Source: Theobroma cacao
Lineage: Eukaryota > Streptophyta > Magnoliopsida > Malvales > Malvaceae
DNA: 64,000 nucleotides
Direction of reading: 5' to 3'
Assembly (NCBI RefSeq): GCF_000208745.1
Contig: NC_030855.1
Span: 6,542,695 to 6,606,694, forward strand
A model generated the notes under the pieces. That model had not been told where the DNA came from, ran no database searches, and worked only from the letters and a program-made list of their open reading frames with translations. The position numbers and the translations under genes were made by a program. Below are positions 10,691 to 22,964 of this stretch, piece by piece; the stretch's first letter is position 1, and each line of letters opens with the position of its first letter.

Positions 10691-11170
10691 ATGAATCATG
10701 GGAAGATGATGAAACACCAGGCTTGTCATATCACTCGGACAAAGAACTTTCTTGGGCTATGGCAATTCCGGGCTCAGCATCACCCTAAACTTCCGGTTGT
10801 TCCTGGGAAGAGCCATAAAATTTTGGGAAGCAACTATGAGGAGATGTCAAAGGAATCATTGCTGACGGCAGAATTATCCGATGGCAGTAACCGGGGTTCA
10901 GTGGATCCAACACAAGTTCCGAAAGGGTTCATAGCAGTTTATGTAGGGCCAGAGCTCCGTAGGTTTGTGATTCCAATGAGCTACTTATCGATGCCAGAAT
11001 TTAAAATTTTGATGGATAAAGTTGCAGAGGAATTTGGATTTGAGCAAGAAGGAGGACTACAAATTCCATGTGACGAACAACATTTTGAGCAGATATTGCT
11101 TAAGTGTACGGCACTCCAGCAAATGTCTAAGAACAAGAACAAGAACAATAAGAAGATTATTTTTACGTAG
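10691..11170 (+). CDS. SAUR family auxin-responsive protein (159 aa)
   Basis: Small auxin-up RNA (SAUR) proteins are short plant-specific proteins; studied members promote cell expansion by inhibiting PP2C.D phosphatases and so activating plasma-membrane H+-ATPases. The conserved SAUR domain (residues about 75-140) is seen as VPKGFIAVYVGPELRRFVIP, then SYLSMPEFKILMDKVAEEFGF, EGGLQIPC and FEQIL. The N-terminal 70 residues are family-variable; the C-terminus is an Asn/Lys run encoded by AAGAACA-like repeats. The gene is one intron-free exon, typical of the family, ending at TAG. The first Met (10691) is used; Met6 and Met7 are alternatives. The longer N-terminus sets it apart from the shortest SAURs. 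The second SAUR (19064-19600) is on the other strand, from another subgroup, with transposons between, so they are not a tandem pair. Confidence 0.93.
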   Translation: MNHGKMMKHQACHITRTKNFLGLWQFRAQHHPKLPVVPGKSHKILGSNYEEMSKESLLTAELSDGSNRGSVDPTQVPKGFIAVYVGPELRRFVIPMSYLSMPEFKILMDKVAEEFGFEQEGGLQIPCDEQHFEQILLKCTALQQMSKNKNKNNKKIIFT

Positions 11171-12000
11171 AATTGGAGATTACATTCTAGACATTCGGTA
11201 AAGTTTGAATATGATTTAATTTTTGGTGAATATAACTTCATTACGTAGTTTATCTAATTGCTCAATGAGATCTTGTCTTAGATAAAGAGGAGAATTTAGA
11301 ACTTTCAAGTATCATGTTGAAACCACACATGTCCAAATCAGTCTAATTTTATATTAATTTTTGTCAATAGTTAATTGCAATTGTACATCTACTAGCACTT
11401 CTAATTGTATTTTTCCACTGCATGTGCAATTGAAGACAATGCATTTTATAGGAATCGTATTATTTTGTAATTATCCTGGCAAAATATGATTTCAAGTGAA
11501 GACAACGTTGAGACCAGTACCAAATTAGGGTTTTGTAATCAATGTCAACATAGAATTTGGAAGAGTATAAGACCCCTTTTGGCAATATGTTCGAACCTAT
11601 GCGTAATCAAAAATCTATAGTTGGCCCCAAATGCAACTTTAAATTGGTCAAAATATAGCAGCCGAAAGCCCTAATTTAGTGCCGAAAGCAATCATGAAAT
11701 TAATTTGATGAAGTTTCACAGCTTATATATTCCAATCTTAGTTATTTTCTTATATATATATGCATTTCTTCTATTAATGTCCATGTTATACTATATTTTA
11801 GTTTATCTTCCAACAACACTTTTATATATCATATATTACCAAACCCTCTTTTTTTCTTTGGTAGATAAATATGAGAATGTCTGAGGAGGAAGTGATCTTA
11901 GAAGTGTCAATGGACCAACTTCAAGCCCATTGATACTTCTAAGAATTAAGTTCAGTCTCGTCCAATTAAATTAATTTTTTTATTAAAATATCAACTTGGC
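11171..12000. other. Intergenic, AT-rich, no feature seen
   Basis: Contains the 3' flank of the first SAUR. I see no domain-bearing frame or clear repeat until the copia gag remnant that starts near 12000. Confidence 0.5.
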
Positions 12001-12960
12001 TATCATTTTCAATTTTGTTTCGATATTTTTTCTTTTATTTTTTAGTGATACTTGATAAAATTCAACAAGAAGTTTCGGTATATGACAAGTACATGGCCAA
12101 CGGCCTTTCATGCCACATCGATAATAGAAATTTTTTATATTTTTTTATTTTGTCACCTTTGCCTTTTTTTTTTTATCTCTTCACTATTCATCCATTTTTA
12201 ATGGATGCTGTTACTAGCAAAATAATAATTTGTGTAACCATCACGTTGCAATAATTATGACGTCTTCCACATACAAGACTATGACCACGATTACAACCAC
12301 AACTATGACCACAACCATAATTTCTAAATGATGTCGCATTCATTTCAAGGAATGATGTAGAACTAGTTGGGTGAGATTCATGATTTTTCATCAATAGCTC
12401 GTTATTTTCCTTAACCACAAGAAGACATAAATCAATTCAGAGTATTTCGTAAAGCCTTCTTCATGGTTTTGCTGCTACAAAAACAAACTTGAGGGAAGAA
12501 AAGTAAAGAATGTTTTCTTTAACATATCGGCATTAGTCACATTTTCTCCACACAATTTTAGTTTAGAACACTTTCTATATAATATTGAGTTATACTCACT
12601 TACAATTTGAAAATCTTGTAATTGTGATGCGTCCAATCATAACGAGCTTTTGATGAAATTATTGTTTTCTGGTGATCATATCTTTCCTTTAAACTTTTCG
12701 AAAGATTGACTAGATCTTTTATTGTGAGATACTCAATTTTTAATCCTTCATGAAGATGGTGGCGAAGGAAAATAATTCTCTTTGCCTTATCCTAACTAGA
12801 TGCTTTATTTTCTTCTTTGATTGTATTTCCAAGACCCATAACATCTAAATGAATTTCAGCATCTAAAATCCAAGATAGATAATTCTTACTAGTAATATCA
12901 AAGGCCACAAATTCAAGCTTTGTAAGATTTGATATGGTGATAGCTTAAACGAAAAGCGTA
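12000..12960 (-). pseudogene. Ty1/copia gag remnant (UBN2-type) with degenerate zinc knuckle
   Basis: On the minus strand, from 12960 down, broken frames show the copia gag pattern: a segment with KDLVNLSKSLKERYDHQK and later ADMLKKTFFTFH (12500-12730, UBN2/Retrotran_gag_2-like), then NNELLMKNHESHPT (12360-12420), and a CCHC knuckle at 12075-12120 reading CGMKGRWPCTC, in which the zinc-binding His is replaced by Arg. It has stops and frameshifts, so it is dead. The LTR at 13197-13500 is its 5' LTR. Same family as the element at 5470-8674. Confidence 0.75.
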
Positions 12961-13196
12961 GATGTTAGTATTACTCAAAATATCGTTATCGGCACGCAAA
13001 ACAATAAAGTGGCTAATGAAAAATAATTAATATAAAATTAGAAATTGACTTATTGTATATTGGTAAAATATAGGCAAAACAATAAAACGACAATAGACAA
13101 AAATTACCTAAAGAAAAATTGGCCTTTGACTTTGAAATAATGATGAAAACTAAATGATATCAAAGCTTGAGAGATTAGAGAATCATACTGATAACG

Positions 13197-13500
13197 TGTT
13201 ATGAAATATTACTTAAAAGAACAAATAAAGATAACTTGAAAGAACAACTAAAGAAAGAGAATAACTATAAAAGAAAGTATTTAGAGGGAGAAAGAAGATC
13301 TTATTGAAGTGTGTATTTACAATTAAAGTGAGGGACCTTTTTATAAGCTAATAACCCCTTATCTAGATATAATTTACGAGATAAAGATAATACTAAAGGA
13401 TTCGATGGAAGGATTAAATCCTAATGTTAAACCAATCTAATTTACATCTAAATCTAGGTATAGATAATATAAATGGATATTCACAAAAATATTCATAGCA
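13197..13500 (-). mobile_element. copia LTR (304 bp, minus orientation)
   Basis: On the minus strand it runs from TGCTATGAATATT (13500) to TTTCATAACA (13197), with proper TG...CA ends. It is followed leftward by a primer-binding-like CGTTATCAGTATGA (13183-13196) and the gag remnant, and is preceded on the right by a polypurine tract. It aligns with the LTR at 8318-8674. It thus has a 5' leader on one side and a 3' end signature on the other. Confidence 0.75.
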
Positions 13501-13900
13501 CTCCCCCTAAAATATCCATTGTATTAAGAATATGCCTCATTAAAACCTTATAAGAAAAAAACGTCATTGGAAAAATTTGAGTGAAGGAAAACGAGTACAT
13601 ATTTAAAAATACGCTTTCGAAATACTACCTCATTAAAAACCTTATCAAGAACAACCTAATGGGAAAAACCTTGATGAAAGAAAAAAGAACAGTGCATATT
13701 TTACTCCTTGTGATGAGTGCATAGTTTACTCCCCCTAATGACTGCATTATTTAAGATCTTAAAACGGTGCATTCCGATTTGTTGTACCAACTTTTCAAAT
13801 GTTGCAGGATAAAGCTCACCTATTAAAGATATTACTTCCCAGGCATAATGATAGAGTGCAACTGGAAAGTAATATTAATTCAGTATAAGATTATATGAAA
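13501..13900 (-). mobile_element. copia 3' end with polypurine tract
   Basis: The minus strand has TTTTAGGGGGAG at 13501-13512, a copia polypurine tract, directly before the LTR. Further right are two related motifs, GTTTTAATGAGGCATATTC (13530-13550) and TTTTTAATGAGGTAGTATTTC (13620-13640), of the kind seen after the RNase H domain in copia elements. No open frame remains. It is the 3' tail of an element that shares the LTR at 13197-13500. Confidence 0.55.
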
Positions 13901-13979
13901 AAGAAAGAATTGTAAATTAGGAGTACTACTCCTTTACATTTATTTAAAATGAACATAAGGTAAATTTAATTTGTCTAAT

Positions 13980-15695
13980 CTAAGGATTCCACGGAGCTCA
14001 CCTTGTGCTTGGGAAAATTTTGAAAATTCTAGTGCGTATACCTATGATTAGAGAGATAGTCTGTAGCCTGGTTCCCTTCTCTATGAATATACGAAATGCA
14101 AAAAGACATGACACTCAAACATTTTTTGATAGATTCCAACAAATAGCGAATTTAGGAGGAACCTTTATGCCTTTCCTAGATCATTTGTACAACCACCTTA
14201 GCCTTCATTTCTATCCATACTCGAGACACATTGTTCTCAATGCATAGGAGCAAACCGCGATGTAATGCCATTAATTCTGCCTGCAATGAGTTATGTGGTC
14301 TAAAATTTTCAAAAACGCCAAAAGTAATAGTACTTGTATGGTCCCTAAGAACTCCTCCTCCAACAGCATTCTGAAGGGCATCTTTAGAACTACCATCAAC
14401 ATTGAACTTTAGTTCTCCTATTAGTGGTTTAGTCTAGCAAATAATTTTTGGTAGTTCATGGCTCTCTTGTTCAAATCGGAAGCCCCAATGTGCAGTAATG
14501 TCAAGATTTCCTTTCCATTGCCATTTACGTAATAAGTTCCCTTAAAAGAGCTACCTCAACATTTTCATAATTCGCCATATCACTCTATCAGGATACTTTC
14601 CAAGTCCTCTATGCTTTGCATCATTTCTTTCAACCCATAGGAACCAAAAAATTAGTAAAAGCAATAATATCCAAATATGACCAAGTTTAGTATAATCCCC
14701 TGAGTATTACCAAGAGTGGAGAACATGTATAACACTTTGAAGATTATGAAAGTAGATTTGAAAGAATTTCGCAAAAAAAATTCAAACCTGTTGTACAATT
14801 AGACTTCCCCATAAGACGTGTAATACTGTTTCCTCTTATTGGCAACAAAAACACTTAGATGCTAAATGGAAGCCTTTTGTTTTTATCCATAACTCCACAG
14901 GAATCCAATTATGCCCCAGGCGCCATAAGAAAAAAGACACAGTCAGTGGAATGCTCTTATGCCAAATAAACTTACCTAATAGATTTGTAGGTTGCCTTTG
15001 GCGAAGTAGTTCCCATGCATTTTTAGTAATGAATTCCCCATTTGGTGTGAAAGCCCAGTATGCCAAATCTTCCTTGCTGCTGCCAATAGGAATCCTCAAG
15101 ATCTCATCAACAATTATGTCTGGTAATACAACTTTAAGCTTATCCACATCCCACTCATTATCATGAAAAAAATAATTAACTTTAATCATGAAATGATGAT
15201 ATGAAGGGAAACAATTTACGAGAGGCTCGTCACCTATCCAAGCATCATGCCAGAAGAACAATTCTCCCGTACTTAACCTCCATCGTATTTGCTACCCGGT
15301 TATATCTCAACCATCAATCAGTCGCTTCCATGTTGGAGAATCATGCGGCTTAGTAGCAATTGTATGAGGAATTCGCCCACTGCAATATTTGACTCGCATA
15401 TATTGTGCCCACAAGCTTCTGCATGTTCGAAATCTCCACCAAAGGTTTGCAGTCAAAAGCCTCAAAAACATCTTTCAAACTGCAGATGTCGAGACCACCT
15501 TCTAAGCTAGGAAAAGTAATTTTATTCCAAGATGTTCAGTGTATTCGTTTGCTATCTGTGGAACCTCCTCTTAAAAAATTGTTAAAAAGTTTGTCTATTT
15601 TTTCAATAACGCTCACCAGGGGCTTGAGAACTTGCAGCAGGTATATTGGCAAACTTATTAAATTTATTTTTGTTAACCATATACTACAAAATTGA
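13980..15695 (-). pseudogene. LINE (non-LTR) reverse transcriptase pseudogene with zf-RVT and RNase H
   Basis: Read on the minus strand: about 15695-15270 matches the C-terminal part of plant LINE reverse transcriptases (blocks FNNFLRGG, KITFPSLEGGLDI and SPTWKRL, with internal stops and frameshifts). 15261-14836 is an open 141-codon segment with FFWHDAWIGDEPL, KEDLAYWAFTPNGEFITKNAW and FIWHKSIPLTVSFFLWRLGHNWIP, the zinc-binding zf-RVT domain. 14440-14130 shows a plant RNase H (RVT_3) segment with FNVDGSSK, GGGVLRDHTS, LQAELMALHRGL and RVWIEMKAKVVVQM followed by a stop. In-frame stops and shifts show it is dead. No poly(A) tail or target duplication was identified. Confidence 0.85.
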
Positions 15696-15719
15696 TTTTA
15701 AATTTATTATAATAAGGTA

Positions 15720-15873
15720 TTTAATATGTAGTATTGAGGATATTCACGTACGAATTCGAATACTAATCGAAATTATAATCGGGTACTTGTAAACTTCGAA
15801 TACCCTATTAAATAATAAGGATTGAGTTAGAATACCTAAAATTAATGAGTACCCTACCCATTGACATTCCTAA
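15720..15873. mobile_element. hAT-like end fragment related to 8796-9551
   Basis: Contains GGGTACTTG, CGAATACC and TGAGTACCCTACCCATTGACATTCCTA-type sequence resembling the ends and body of the hAT-type element at 8796-9551 (its right end is GCCCATTTACATCCCTG). Only one end is recognisable and no target duplication is seen, so it is called a fragment. Confidence 0.35.
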
Positions 15874-15879
15874 ACTGAA

Positions 15880-18800
15880 TTAATACTTTGAATACCTAGC
15901 TAAATCCAAACTCAACTCATCCATGCATATTATATTTATCATTAAAAAGTATCTGATATCAATAATTTTAAAGATATATTAAAAATTAAAATTAAATAAA
16001 AATAATAATTTATTAATATCATACTATCCTCCAACCGAGTTCAAACATAAAAATTATATGTCCAAATCCAACCCGAATCCAGCTAGACCTATATGTACTA
16101 ATGTTAGTGAGACTATTCTCCCTCTCGCACAGATTTGTTTAGTTTAGTGGCGAGTTTGACTTTTTACTGTGCAGAACAGAAGCTTAAAAAAGAAGCAACT
16201 GATTAATGTGGGTAATAATTAATTAGTCTTTTGATTGCAATTAATTAACTAATTAGTCCTTTTAACGCCTTAATCTCATAGAGTTTGCATCTCAAAAATC
16301 AGAATTGTGGGAGTTTAAAATTCTACTTATTGTATTGGGAAACCTGCAATTCCCATAAGCAACGAAGGCCAAAGCAAGCACTTGGGCAAGTGTTATATTG
16401 CCCCGCCAAGCTTTGTTCAAACTCTCTGCTATAAGTTAGCTTTAGCCTATTATCCTAGGGCGACTAGGTTAGTGTAAAATTACTGTCACATTTAATTTCT
16501 CTCTAATAAACAAATTTCCTTCCTTTACAGATTTTTTTAATTTATGACATCGTTAATTGAAAAGAATGGAATAGTTATTTCTTTTATTTTTAAAAAAATG
16601 ATTATTTTAAAAAAATAAACATTTCTAGAGCGGCTAGAATAGTCATTACCAATTCTTCCTTTAAATGGTTATTCTGTTTGCATTAAAATAACAAAAAAAA
16701 TTATTAAACAAAAATACCCTTAACCAATTTAAAAAATTACTATCCTCTATAAGACAAAATCCACCTTTATTTTTCTCTTTTCTCTGTTCTCTTTCTCTCC
16801 CTACTCATATACCTAAATTTTCTCCACCACTAGAGGACTAAGGAGAGCAATAGTGACACTAGCACCTCCACGGCGAGATTTGATCACGAGAAGCATTCAT
16901 CTAACAGCCTAACTGCTAGATCCAATCGCAGAAAATGCTCCATTGTTGCTTCATTGTGCCAACCACATCTCTAATGGTTGGCCAGCTAAAAAGAAAAAAT
17001 CAAAGTGTAATTAAAAAAGTTTTAAAAGTTTTAATTACGAATTCAAAAAATAATATTTCAAATAAAAAATGAAATTAAAGTTTTAATTATAAATTTATTT
17101 TTTTAATTTTTTAAAAATAAAATAAACTATAAAATAAAATGAAATAATCAGATTAAAATTTTGATTGTAAATTACTAATATTTTATAGAAACTATAAAAT
17201 TTTAATATTTTAATATTTTAAAATATAAAAGTAGAAAAAAATAAAAATAACTATTTGTATTAAATTTTAAATTTGTAATATTTCTAATAAATTATCAAAA
17301 ATAAATAAATGTTTAAATTGAAAATCATATATTGTAATAAAGGATATTTTTGTCTTTTTATCTCCTATTCTTTTGTTATACTAAAACTATTTTTCTTAAT
17401 CAATTATTAGAAAAATTTCATAATGACAATTTCATTCTATTAATCAAATTACGTAATAGCTATTTCTTTCTATTCTTACATAATAACTATTCTCTTTTTT
17501 TTTTAATCCATTCTGCAAACAAAACATACTATTACTACCTTAAAAGGTAAATTTTTCTTTAAAAGGTTAAAAAATTCAATTTTCTTATTTAATGTATTGA
17601 AAACTATCACATTAATTATTAATTATTACATTTAAAGTAAAATTAATATGTTTATAAGTAACATCTAATTATATAAGTAGACTTAATAATTTTGAACACA
17701 ACCTATTAATACAATATGAAGTTAAGCAATTTCAGATTTGGGGATATCGCATTTCATATTTTAAATGTATCAACACATTTAAAGCACGACAACTTCGTGT
17801 CTTAAACAAGTTAAACCCATCTAACCAACATATAGCATTTTTAACCTGCTTAATTAATTGTCTGATTGTGTCAATTTATATAATACGATCTGTTTAACCC
17901 ATTTATATACTCATTTAAATAAGCTAATAGTCTTACTCATTTTTAAATGGGTTTGTTGTATTATAGTTGTATTGTATCATATAAAATTTAATTCAACTTG
18001 TTTCATAAACATATTAATCATGTTATATCGTATAACATGTATAATAATATATATCTAGGTATATGTTCAGAATCTTGATCTATTTAAATGATCGTGTCGT
18101 ATTTGTATTTGTCTGTATAATTGTTAATACCCTATCTAAACATCATACGATTATAACATACCAACATGAATTCTTAAGTGTGTATAAGAGGGTTATTAGG
18201 GTAGTCGTTAGCAAAAGTTTTTATATTTATGGTCATTTTCGTCAAGATTTTAAATGCACAATATTCTATATTTAATGAATGAAAGAAAATAATGAACAAA
18301 ATTTTGGCCATAATTAGGAATGGTTTTGTTTTGTTTTTATTATTATTCTTTAATGTAAAATAGTAATAATAATTTTGTTTTTATAGATATGAGAATCCAA
18401 ATATATAGAAAAGGTAAATTTTAAATGTTATAACAATTGTTAGGTCAAGCCTTAATTATTATAATTATGATGCAAGTAATTAAGCGTACTTCACTCCACA
18501 ATATACGTAGACAATATATATTTTATGGTACTATATATTGTGAAGTAGCATTATATATCTAATGATTGGACTGCAACAAGATGCATGTTAAGTCCTGTTT
18601 GTCTTACGATTGTGTTCAGGGAAGATCTAATCCAGATCCTTGCATGGTTAAATATTTGGGTCAAAAAATAAACATAGTAAAATCTAAAATCCCCATAATG
18701 TAACTATTGGTGCCCTGGTGGTACCATGAGCACCATTTCCCTAACCAAAAGCGGGGTTGCAAGAGAAAATTTTTAAATTTTCTTTCCACTAAATAAACTT

Positions 18801-18936
18801 AAGAATGTTGGGTTAGATAATATATGATGAAAAGAATGATAGGATCACGATAATTATCCAACCCATAGTTGCTATTTTTCTCAGTATAATTAGAAGAAAA
18901 TTCTACTTATTCAAACAATTTTCAACTGTGGTTCGT
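15880..18936. other. AT-rich intergenic region, no gene seen
   Basis: Very AT-rich with short random frames only. Bases 16559-17525 have weakly similar inverted ends (GAATGGAATAGTTATT on the left; the complement of AATAACTATTCTC on the right) and may be an old TIR element. A small stem (TACTTCAC with GTGAAGTA, extended by AATATA/TATATT) lies at 18487-18547. Confidence 0.4.
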
Positions 18937-19063
18937 CTACTCCCACTCTCTAATTTGCCTTTCACTGACAAAACTCGATAAGAAATTTGACTGGATGGTG
19001 GAAGCTGGGGAGTGTTTGGTAATAAAGAAATAAAAGAAATGGGGGGGATAAAGTATACAAAAT

Positions 19064-19600
19064 TCATCTACACATTTGAGGGTGGTGAGCATTCGGTGTA
19101 AACTCACAATCTGGTGAGTAACAACCAATGATTTCTTTGTCAACATTGCAGCCAGAGTCATGCGAGAAGATGGCATCTTTTCTGTGTTGAACCATCTCCA
19201 AGATCTTCTCAAACGTGGAAACTTCACACGGGATCTTCAACACTCCTTCCTGTTGAAACCCAAACTCCTCCTCCGCTTTTCTTAGCAGAACCCCAAATGC
19301 CTGATGACCCAAGTACTCAGTGGGGATGACAAATCGCTTCAGCTCTTTTCCCACGCACACAGCCAGGAACCCTTTGGGGACTGCATCAGCTGACGCTGCT
19401 GAAACGTCTGTGAAGGATAGTGTTCTCTTCAGGAACCTGATGCTTTTACTGCTTCCGCTGGTGGTCGGCTGGGAAGAGCTGCTGCCGCTGATGTTCTTGG
19501 GTGCATTTGCTAGCTTTTTCCACTTCTTGAGGATCTGTTGAAGCCTGACTATCTCCCTGATCTTGTTAGACTTTTTGGAATCCATCAAGTTTTGCTGCAA
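19064..19600 (-). CDS. SAUR family auxin-responsive protein (178 aa)
   Basis: Second SAUR gene, intron-free. The N-terminus MDSKKSNKIREIVRLQQILK and then KWKKLA is the basic helix typical of a longer SAUR subgroup, followed by a Ser-rich linker and RFLKRTLSF. The SAUR core (residues about 74-137) reads VPKGFLAVCVGKELKRFVIP, TEYLGHQAFGVLLRKAEEEF, GVLKIPC and FEKILEM. The C-terminal ~40 residues are Cys/His-containing and variable. Two starts are possible: Met1 at 19600, or Met6 (19585), which begins the conserved MDSKK block and may be the real start (173 aa). A TATA box lies about 80 bases upstream. Family members act in auxin-linked cell expansion; the exact role of this one cannot be read from sequence. 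It is convergent with the plus-strand SAUR at 10691, 7.9 kb away. Confidence 0.94.
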   Translation of the reverse strand: MQQNLMDSKKSNKIREIVRLQQILKKWKKLANAPKNISGSSSSQPTTSGSSKSIRFLKRTLSFTDVSAASADAVPKGFLAVCVGKELKRFVIPTEYLGHQAFGVLLRKAEEEFGFQQEGVLKIPCEVSTFEKILEMVQHRKDAIFSHDSGCNVDKEIIGCYSPDCEFTPNAHHPQMCR

Positions 19601-19679
19601 ATATCAAAGGCTTATAGCTACAAGTATTATTTTAGGTTCTTCCCTTGTGTGAATGATCTGCAAATGGAAGGTGGAGTTG

Positions 19680-19687
19680 AGATATAA
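19680..19687 (-). promoter_or_regulatory. TATA box of the minus-strand SAUR
   Basis: On the minus strand CTTTATATC lies about 80 bases before the first Met at 19600, leaving room for a leader of roughly 50 bases. No perfect TGTCTC auxin-response element was noticed close by. Confidence 0.55.
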
Positions 19688-19778
19688 AGGAGCTGGACTA
19701 GAGGTGCTTGGCAACACTGAATTTTATAATTTTTTAATTCATAATATAATAATTAATTAATTGAATAAAAATATTCAC

Positions 19779-19779
<1 letters not shown>

Positions 19780-19813
<34 letters not shown>
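19780..19813. repeat. TA microsatellite upstream of SAUR
   Basis: About 16 TA units, roughly 180 bases upstream of the SAUR start codon on the minus strand. Confidence 0.9.
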
Positions 19814-19818
<5 letters not shown>

Positions 19819-22800
19819 GTATCACAGTAGTTGCAGTGAAGTTAGGGTATACGTCGGTGAATGGTACAACTGACTCGACGATGAAAAACCCCATCGGTTA
19901 AGAGTTTCAATCTTTCTTTTCCTTTTATCTCTCTTCTCTCCAAAAAAGGAAATTAACAAAGGTTTTGTTTTGCAAGCAATAAAAAAAGTTGCCACATGCA
20001 ACAAAGGTGTTATTTATTGCAACTGGATTCTGATGCAACTGCTCTCAACAATCAAAACCATAAGGGTATCTGGCACTACTCTCCCAAATTATTAACTTCC
20101 TTTCTTCTGCCTTGGTATCTGTATCTATGTGCCCACTTAATGTTATTTACTGATTTTTCAAGCTTATTTAAATCTCTTTATTGGATTTTGGGTTTTGCTT
20201 AGAAGATGGTGGGATATGGCAGTTAAGAAATTCCATGTGTTGATCCCACCCAAGCATATTAACAAATTAAGCAACTTGACAACAATTGTTTAATACATAT
20301 ACTATACAACATTAAACCACTTTTTTCGAATTAAAGAAATTATTGATTCACTAAACTTTACATGGAATGCTCAGCTGTGATGCCTTGTGTGTTGTACTTG
20401 ACTTTTTCTACGGATATCAAGTACTATCTATTTTATAACAGGTCAGATTAATGGGTTAAGGATTGCTAAAACATTTTATATTTAGTGCATTATTTTTATC
20501 CAATTCAAAAGGAGGTAAGCCATTTATTATAATTTTTGTTCTTAAATATCTGTTTGATCAGTACCACTAAGCACTAGTTAACATCTCCCTTTTTTAATTA
20601 ATAAAAGCTTATGCAAATTAAATAATTTAAGCTTTAGCTTTGGATTCTAATTGAACATGGGTTTAAGTAAATATAGGGTGGAAAATGATTACCTTTCATT
20701 GTATAATATTTTCTAAAATTTGACCTTGAGTTTGAATGCAGTTTGAAGAATGAGAGAATTACTTGTCATTACGTAACATCAGCAATAGATAAAATTCAAT
20801 ATTTATCATGAAAAACTAAAAGGAGAAGGCAATATCTCACCACTAAACAAACAGAGTTTAGCCCTATCATTCCATTTCGTATTTGTTCACTGCTTTTCAA
20901 TACATCCGTCACCATTAAATTCATAGATTTTACTAAGATAAACTTGCTTCTTCTTTCTTTCTTTTTTTTTGTTTTGTTAAGCCAAATATTTCATTGAATC
21001 ACGAAAAGTATTAGTACATAACGCCACTTGGATCAAATGCCAATATTTATTTTTAATTCCACAATCAATTGGATCATTTTAATAAAAAGAATTACAGGTG
21101 AAATGTTTTTAAATAAGTCAATTAATTCATAAATAATTATTATCACATCAAGTGCGACAAAAGTGAAGGAGGCAAAGGTGGTGGGACGAATAACATTTCC
21201 TCTGCTCATGAATTCTATCTATGTTTCAAACAAGTAGAGGAGTGTGAGCAGCAAATTCTATGCTTAATTTTATTAATAAAATAAAAAAATCTGAGATTAA
21301 ATTATAAACATAAATAAAACTTTGACAAAAAGGAAAGGAAAAAAAGATAAACGAATTAATAGAGATAAGAAAAAGGTGGAAGACGTAATCATTTGTAAAA
21401 CAAAAAATGTGGATCACTTGCCCAATTTGTGTTAAACAAAGATGTAATAGTGGAAGCTAATTAATTGGTCAAAGGTCAATGAAGATGGACATGTCGTACG
21501 CTTAGATTTACATGTGTGTGAGTTTAAGTGAAGATTAATTTATTAATACGGGTTTACATTATTATTAACCATGAAGTCTAATTTGCTCTCCCCATATTGG
21601 GAAAGGTGTTAATTATTAAATATTATGCATAAACTATATAGGCTATGATCAAGGACATTAACTATATAAAAGAAACTCTCTTTCTATCTCTAATTTGAGA
21701 TTAAAACATGAAGTACAGTGACAGAGTTAGAATTTCATGTCTAGAATTAAAAAAATATATTTTTCAAACAATTATATTAAAAGTTCAATAGTTATAAAAA
21801 TTAAATTTAAAAAATATAAAAATATATTATAAAAATTAAAAACTTTTGGAAGGACGGACCACTATTAGACCCCTTCCCTCCGTCATTGATGGAGTACAAT
21901 ATACTATTTCAAAGCAATATATTATTTATATTATACAGTAATTATTATCGTTGACTATTTAAATGTATATATATAGTTGTGAAAAGAAAAAAATCGATAA
22001 CTTGTTGGACTAAAAACAGTTATGTTTGAATTTAAATTAAAGCCTATAGATAAATTAAATAAGTGCCAATCATTGCTAGGATAAGGAAATCCCCATAAGC
22101 TATTGTTCTAAAGCGTATACGATTGGAATTTGGGACACCCACTGCATGGGAGAAAGAGCAAAAAGATAAGATAATATTGTTTTAAAAGGAAAAAAAATTG
22201 TATTTTAAGAGAGAATAAGTTATGGAAAACGAAAAAGGGACTAGCTTTTATCATTTACGGTCATATTGAAATTTTCGAACCCCATGCATTAGAGTATTTA
22301 TATAAGTGATGACTGTACATATTTTTTCAAAGAATTAGGTTTCAATCTTCTTTCCTTAAACAAAAAGAAAAGTTTTCAAATTTCGTAATAAATAATTTAT
22401 ACACATATTTATTTGATGTTAAACATAAATTTGTTTATAGGATTATAAAAATTTGACATTATGAACAGAGTGGATAAAAAGATCATCCTTTAGTTTTATA
22501 TTATAAATTAATTTTATTTTAAATTAAATTACTAATTTGATTCATGATTTTGTATGATTACTTTTTAATTTTACCTTCATGTAAAATTTTGATCATAATG
22601 GAAAGAAAAAGATATGAGCAATAAGACAAGTTCCTTGAAAATGGAGAGAATAAGGGCAAGAACAAATTTTGACTCCAAATATTGAGGGAAATACGAAGAT
22701 TTCCATGAAATTCAAAGAAGATGTCCATCAATAATTGCCGTGGGTTATTCGTAATTGATAGATAGAAATAAATGGGGCAGAGGAAGTGCATCTCAGGAGA

Positions 22801-22940
22801 AAGATGGGGACTGTGATTTTGTCTGTCAGCTTCTTTTTCAATATTTCTTTGCGGCCAAAGGCAGAGAGACCCAGAAGCAGGTGAAATGAATGGAGACCAT
22901 CGCTTTAGCTTCATACCAATCAAGGTTCATATTCATCAAC
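19814..22940. other. Intergenic region, no gene recognised
   Basis: AT-rich, with only short frames lacking recognisable domains (for example minus-strand frames at 21226-21417 and 22558-22923). No inverted ends or gene-like exon series were found. Confidence 0.5.
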
Positions 22941-22942
22941 TG

Positions 22943-22962
22943 ATATATATATATATATATAT
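22943..22962. repeat. Short AT microsatellite
   Basis: About ten AT units in an otherwise featureless region. Confidence 0.85.
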
Positions 22963-22964
22963 GT

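Noticed and set aside
16559..17525. Possible TIR element with GAATGGAATAGTTATT-like ends.
   Set aside because: The similarity is short and within low-complexity AT-rich DNA; no target duplication found.
22558..22923. Minus-strand frame of 121 codons.
   Set aside because: No domain; composition is like the surrounding non-coding DNA.
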